Shown one piece after another: positions 54,731-58,323 of a DNA stretch of 58,323 nt (positions within the stretch are counted from its first letter, which is position 1; each line of letters opens with the position of its first letter). Location: positions 1-58,323 of the forward strand of contig JAKSBP010000023.1 of NCBI GenBank assembly GCA_022361035.1, read 5' to 3'. Position numbers and translations under genes: made by a program. This DNA is from Clostridia bacterium (GTDB taxonomy: Bacteria > Bacillota > Clostridia > Peptostreptococcales > Caminicellaceae). The notes below the pieces were generated by a model. That model worked only from the letters and a program-made list of their open reading frames with translations. It did no database searches and was not told the DNA's origin.

Positions 54731-55333
54731 ATGGATAGGGGTATAATAATTTTTGTTGAAGGTGAGACAGACGAGGAAATTTATCAGGACATAAAATCTT
54801 ATTTAAGGCTAAAAAATGGAAATAGAGAATTTGATTTTAAAAAGATAATAGTTAAAAATTTAAAAGGTATTGGAAATTTTAAAAATAAAGCATATGGTTA
54901 TTCCAATAAATTATTACAGAAAAATCCAAATGTTGAATTTACTATTTTTCTTTGTTATGATACAGATGTTTTTGGAACTCAGAAAAAACCTCCTGTTAAT
55001 TGGAAGGAAATAGAGAAAAGTCTAAAAGAGTTAGAGTTGAATAATATTTATCATATAAAGGCAAAGACATCCATAGAAGACTGGATTTTGAGTGATGTTG
55101 AAGGTCTAAAAAAACATCTAAGATTAGGTAAAAAAACTAAGGTTGTTGGTTCCAATGGATACGAAAAATTGTGTAATCTTTTTAAAAAATCTAATAAAGT
55201 GTATTCAAAGGGTTCAAAAGTTGCGGGTCTAGTAAAATCTTTAGACATTGAAAAAATAACTTGTAGCAATTGTTCATCAATAAAAGAGTTATGTAAAATA
55301 TTTGAAGTGGATTGTGAAAAAGCTAAAGATTGA
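54731..55333 (+). CDS. Small TOPRIM-domain protein, probable effector of the ATPase pair
   Basis: A 200-residue protein with the TOPRIM pattern: a strand ending in FVEGETDEE (E10), then the acidic pair in FLCYDTDVF (D77, D79), and SIEDWILSD further on (E116, D117). This is the arrangement of metal-dependent nuclease domains in OLD, AriB and related proteins. It is much shorter than AriB (DUF4435) and lacks the usual RloB N-terminal motif, so I cannot place it in a named family. The C-terminus has CSNC. It is translationally coupled to the ATPase, and together they look like a two-gene phage-defence or plasmid-interference module. Confidence 0.75.
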   Translation: MDRGIIIFVEGETDEEIYQDIKSYLRLKNGNREFDFKKIIVKNLKGIGNFKNKAYGYSNKLLQKNPNVEFTIFLCYDTDVFGTQKKPPVNWKEIEKSLKELELNNIYHIKAKTSIEDWILSDVEGLKKHLRLGKKTKVVGSNGYEKLCNLFKKSNKVYSKGSKVAGLVKSLDIEKITCSNCSSIKELCKIFEVDCEKAKD

Positions 55334-55437
55334 TATAGTGATAATATTGTTTTTAAATATTTATATCAGGGATGGATGATACTGTTGCTTTACACTTATT
55401 CAAATATTATATCTTTATTGCTCTTGCTCCAACCCAT

Positions 55438-55520
55438 CCAACAACTCTTTAGAGTTGGCAAGCTTACTAAATGTATTACATTTAGTCGCTTGTTGGGAGA
55501 AAATCTCTCAAACCCTCTGT
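55438..55520 (+). other. Candidate origin of transfer (oriT)
   Basis: Clustered inverted repeats lie directly upstream of mobC. CAACTC/GAGTTG is at 55442-55457, a long ACTAAATGT/ACATTTAGT hairpin at 55466-55486, and CAAGC/GCTTG (55459-55463, 55488-55492) encloses the latter. The flanking CCAACA and TGTTGG extend the structure. The GAGAAAATCTCTC and ACCCTCTG sequence follows. Location and structure are those of relaxase substrate sites; the nick site is not determined. Confidence 0.6.
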
Positions 55521-55552
55521 AAAAATATTACTTTCAAGAAAGGAGAAATTGA

Positions 55553-55867
55553 ATGAACAAAACCAAATTAATCACTCTACGAGTGACAGAAAAAGAATAT
55601 CAAACCATCAAGAAAAAAGCTACGAAATCTGGAATGAGTTTAAGCAGATTCGTAGCTTTTTCTGCTGTAGGTAAGAAAGTAGTATCTGTAAATGGATTAC
55701 CAGAAGTAGCAAAACAATTAATTAAAATTGGTACAAATCTAAATCAGCTTGTCATACTATGTCATCAAGGAAGAGTTGCCTGTCCAAACCTAAGCCGAAC
55801 TAGAAGGGGGCTAAATAATATATGGCAGTTATTGAATTCCTTAACCGATCCAACAAAACCCTCGTAG
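55553..55867 (+). CDS. MobC-like relaxosome accessory protein
   Basis: A 104-residue protein with an N-terminal RHH domain (LITLRVTEKEYQTIKKKATKSGMSLSRFV) and a helical C-terminal part containing IGTNLNQLV, the MobC pattern. Such proteins bind oriT and help the relaxase open the DNA. AAGGAGAAATTGA precedes the ATG. Its 3' end overlaps the relaxase start by 46 nt, so the two are made together. Confidence 0.88.
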   Translation: MNKTKLITLRVTEKEYQTIKKKATKSGMSLSRFVAFSAVGKKVVSVNGLPEVAKQLIKIGTNLNQLVILCHQGRVACPNLSRTRRGLNNIWQLLNSLTDPTKPS

Positions 55868-56802
55868 GATTAAGAAAAGCAATAGAATATATTACCAGTC
55901 AAGAAAAGACTGAACATCATCTAATATGGGGAAAAGATTGTAACCCAGATAATGCCTACATAGAAATGATAACCATAAAACGAAACTATGGAAAAGATAC
56001 AGGAAGACAATTCATTCACTTTGTACAATCCTTCTCACCATATGATAGGCTAACGCCAGAAACTGCTAATGAAATAGCTAGAAAGCTATTAGAACTCGAT
56101 TGCTTTAAAGGATTTCAAATAGTAACAGCAACCCATATAGATAAAGACCACATCCATAACCATTTTATAATTAATACAGTTAATTATGAAACAAGCTACA
56201 AATGGCAGCAGAACCCGAAGGATTTACAAAGGCTAAAGAATTATTCTGATAAACTCTGTAGACAATATGGGTTAATGGTTATTCCATCTATGGATAAAAG
56301 TAATTATACAAAGGCTGGTGAATACAGAAGCACTAGGCGGGGAATGAGCTGGAAATACGAATTATATCTTGCAGTCAATGAATGCATAAGAAACTCCACA
56401 TCAAAACAAGAATTTATAAACAACATGGAAAAGCTAGGCTATGGTGTAAGATGGACAGATACAAGAAAATATATCACCTTTACCACGCCAAGCGGTAAAA
56501 AATGTAGAAACAATAAGTTATATAAAGCAGATGAGCTAACAAAAGAAAAAATACAGTCCAGATTAGAACTGAACGCGAGATATGCAAACAAAAGAGAGCT
56601 ACAGCAAAGAATGGATAACATTCTTAACGCTGTAGCTATTTTATTATCTTCAAGGTCTAATAATCAAGGGAATTCTAAGAACCATAAAGACTATCCATTA
56701 TCAAAGCTTGAAGGTGATACTTTAATAGAAAGAATAGCGGAACTAAAGAAAGGCAGAGGGCTAGACTGGGATAATCTAAATACCAATAATTATGAACGAT
56801 AA
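55822..56802 (+). CDS. MOB-P-type relaxase (mobilization nuclease)
   Basis: A 326-residue relaxase of the PF03432 type that nicks oriT and carries the single strand to a recipient. Y23 in AIEYITSQEKT is the candidate catalytic tyrosine. The metal-binding motif is HIDKDHIHNHF (H105, H110, H112, H114). The C-terminal part is basic and probably binds DNA. It is shorter than many MobA proteins and has no primase domain. No type IV secretion genes are in the window, so transfer would need a helper element. Confidence 0.88.
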   Translation: MAVIEFLNRSNKTLVGLRKAIEYITSQEKTEHHLIWGKDCNPDNAYIEMITIKRNYGKDTGRQFIHFVQSFSPYDRLTPETANEIARKLLELDCFKGFQIVTATHIDKDHIHNHFIINTVNYETSYKWQQNPKDLQRLKNYSDKLCRQYGLMVIPSMDKSNYTKAGEYRSTRRGMSWKYELYLAVNECIRNSTSKQEFINNMEKLGYGVRWTDTRKYITFTTPSGKKCRNNKLYKADELTKEKIQSRLELNARYANKRELQQRMDNILNAVAILLSSRSNNQGNSKNHKDYPLSKLEGDTLIERIAELKKGRGLDWDNLNTNNYER

Positions 56803-56832
56803 TAACAATTTTAAATAAAAAAATTTCAGCCA

Positions 56833-56880
56833 CTCCCTTATTTTTTTCCTTAAAGAAGTAAGGGAGCTTTTTTATTTTTT
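56833..56880 (+). terminator. Terminator after the relaxase gene
   Basis: CTCCCTTA (56833-56840) pairs with TAAGGGAG (56859-56866), followed by a long T-rich tract. Confidence 0.85.
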
Positions 56881-57415
56881 TTCGGAAAAACAGCTTTGAA
56901 ATGACCTAAAGGGTGAGGGGATATTTTTTCTTCTACATGCACATTAAAAACTGAATATAAAAATATTTAAGTACGTTACTCCTATGACCCTAACGGGAAA
57001 GCGACATAAGGGAAAACGCCACGACAAGGTTGTAAAACCTAAAGCGATAAATTTTTGCCTTAAAATTATTCCTATAGAATCGCAATAAATCTTTTATATT
57101 TTGATTCTTTGAATAGCTTTGAAGCATTGGCTATTCAAAAAATCAGAATATAGATTTATAAATGCGTTCTATACAGTTAGAATAAATCGTCATGATCCAT
57201 AGGAGCAAATAATGATACTTCTACTCAGTCCTAACCATCATCTGGAGAGTAGCCTGCCTATAGGGGAGGAAAATACACGTCTATATTTGGAAGAGAATAT
57301 AGAGGTCTTTTATGAAGTAGATTAACTATCTGCTGCTTAAATATTTTAAAATCTTTGAAAAAACTAACGAAAAAAATTATAATAGAGACAACAATACTAA
57401 AGAAGATTGGTGTGA
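56881..57415. other. 535-nt noncoding, structured region between relaxase and RhuM genes
   Basis: No plausible gene on either strand. The central part holds a good hairpin: TTGAATAGC (about 57113-57121) with GCTATTCAA (about 57132-57140) and outer GATTC/AGAAT pairing. The stretch around 56990-57040 is more GC-rich than its surroundings, and a CTATATT/AATATAG stem lies near 57272-57296. A promoter, TTGAAA (57355-57360), 17 nt, TATAAT (57378-57383), drives the gene downstream. I do not recognise an RNA class. Confidence 0.5.
57355..57383 (+). promoter_or_regulatory. Promoter of the RhuM-family gene
   Basis: TTGAAA and TATAAT with a 17-nt spacer, 33 nt ahead of the start codon: a near-consensus sigma-A promoter. 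Confidence 0.75.
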
Positions 57416-58323
57416 ATGCTTATGGATATGAATAAATCGGAAATTATCTTATATCAAACCGAAGATGGACAGACAAAGATTGAGGTAACAATGGAAGAAG
57501 ATACTGTTTGGTTGTCACAAGCACAAATGTGTGAGTTATTTCAAAAAGGAAAATCGACGATAAGTGAGCATATATCTAATATATTCAAAGAAGGTGAACT
57601 TAAGAAAGATTCAGTTGTTCGGAATTTCCGAACAACTGCTGTAGACGGGAAAAAATATGATGTAAAGCATTACAATCTTGACGTAATTATTTCAGTTGGC
57701 TATAGAGTAAAGTCTCACAGAGGTACGCAATTTCGTATATGGGCTACAGAAAGACTTAGAGAATACATTATAAAAGGCTTTACAATGAACGATGAGCTTC
57801 TAAAAAAAGCTGGCGGTGGCAATTACTTTGATGAGCTATTAGCAAGAATTAGAGACATTCGCTCCTCTGAAAAGGTATTTTGGAGAAAAGTATTAGACAT
57901 CTATGCTACCAGCATTGATTATGATCCAAAGGTAGAAAGCTCCATAATATTTTTTAAAACAATACAAAACAAAATGCATTGGGCAGCACATGGGCATACA
58001 GCAGCAGAAATTATTTTTAGTAGGGCAAATGCTGAACTGCCACATATAGGAATGACATCATTTACAGGTGATAAGCTTAAAAAAGCAGATACGATAATAG
58101 CTAAGAACTACTTAAAAGCAGATGAAATAGATATATTAAATAGAATAGTAACAGCATACCTTGAATTTGCAAATTTACAAGCTATTAGGAAAAAACCAAT
58201 GTATATGAAGGATTGGTTAGCAAAATTAGATGATTTCCTAAGAATGACCGATAATGAGATACTAAATAATGTAGTGACGATTAGCCATAACCAAGCAAAA
58301 GAAAAAGCAAGTATTGAGTACAA
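57416..58323 (+). CDS. RhuM-family protein, 3' end beyond the window
   Basis: An open frame of at least 302 codons that runs off the right edge. It matches the RhuM family: VWLSQAQMCELFQKGKSTISEHISNIF, NFRTTAVDGKKYDVKHYNLDVIISVGYRV, RGTQFRIWATERLREYI, and the later HGHTAAEIIFSRANAELPHIGMTSF. RhuM was named from a Salmonella pathogenicity island; homologues are frequent in mobile islands and near restriction systems, but the function is unclear. The first part looks like a DNA-binding domain. The ATG at 57416 or the in-frame ATGs at 57422 and 57428 are possible starts. Confidence 0.88.
   Translation, partial: MLMDMNKSEIILYQTEDGQTKIEVTMEEDTVWLSQAQMCELFQKGKSTISEHISNIFKEGELKKDSVVRNFRTTAVDGKKYDVKHYNLDVIISVGYRVKSHRGTQFRIWATERLREYIIKGFTMNDELLKKAGGGNYFDELLARIRDIRSSEKVFWRKVLDIYATSIDYDPKVESSIIFFKTIQNKMHWAAHGHTAAEIIFSRANAELPHIGMTSFTGDKLKKADTIIAKNYLKADEIDILNRIVTAYLEFANLQAIRKKPMYMKDWLAKLDDFLRMTDNEILNNVVTISHNQAKEKASIEY

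Noticed and set aside
56985..57060. Possible group II intron or tRNA-like segment in the GC-richer patch
   Set aside because: No domain V hairpin with the AGC/GAAA signature, no reverse transcriptase, and no cloverleaf with TTC arm could be formed.
56960..57060. Minus-strand reading frame through the GC-richer patch as a small gene
   Set aside because: No ribosome binding site or acceptable start, and the translation has no recognisable composition or motif.

Overview
The window comes from a low-GC, strictly anaerobic, probably spore-forming member of the Clostridia (Bacillota). The evidence is AT-rich DNA with AGGAGG-type ribosome binding sites and many GTG/TTG starts, a complete [FeFe]-hydrogenase locus, tungstate uptake with pterin-cofactor synthesis, a GerMN spore-germination-type protein, and the Gram-positive rapZ-yvcK / whiA-HPr gene set. 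The genus cannot be fixed from the sequence alone. No rRNA gene, tRNA gene or CRISPR array was recognised.

Left part (1-12.85 kb): the end of fdhD and a formate/nitrite channel point to a formate dehydrogenase locus just outside the window. A hydrogenase locus follows, all on the plus strand: hydC, a small thioredoxin-like 2Fe-2S protein, hydB, hydA (a NAD-linked, probably electron-bifurcating complex), a TM1266-type regulator, then the H-cluster maturases hydG, hydE, an aspartase homologue and hydF. HydE carries an extra N-terminal DUF3343-like domain.

Middle part (13-31 kb): a secreted CAP-domain protein, an OmpR-type two-component pair, and a tungsten/molybdenum cofactor region: a mog/moaB-like gene on the minus strand, then tupABC, moeA, a moeA-PBP fusion, moaA, moaC and a MOSC gene, preceded by a candidate cofactor riboswitch and terminator. 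A sigma-54 activator comes next, followed by a textbook -24/-12 promoter, a MoaD/ThiS-like protein whose C-terminus is Gly-Gly-Asn, and a MoeB/ThiF-like E1 enzyme. Then come an orphan solute-binding protein, murB and a PHP phosphoesterase.

Housekeeping part (32-51.8 kb): rapZ and yvcK, separated from whiA and HPr by about 3.5 kb carrying a Nudix gene, an iron alcohol dehydrogenase, a foldback repeat and two DUF1540 mini-genes. After these come an HD-GYP phosphodiesterase, dnaE, pgpA (minus), pfkA, pyk, an acyl-CoA thioesterase, a GerMN protein (minus) and an rlmCD-type rRNA methyltransferase.

Right part (51.9 kb to the end): an accessory region directly behind the rRNA methyltransferase gene, probably an integrative mobilizable element whose far end lies beyond the window. 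It holds a TnpV-like protein, a tiny ribbon-helix-helix protein under a promoter with paired operators, a small unknown protein, an AAA15-type ATPase plus TOPRIM protein pair (candidate anti-phage module), a candidate oriT, mobC, a MOB-P relaxase and the start of a RhuM-family gene. Three copies of a MITE-like foldback element (9.93, 27.6 and 36.6 kb) are scattered through the chromosomal part.
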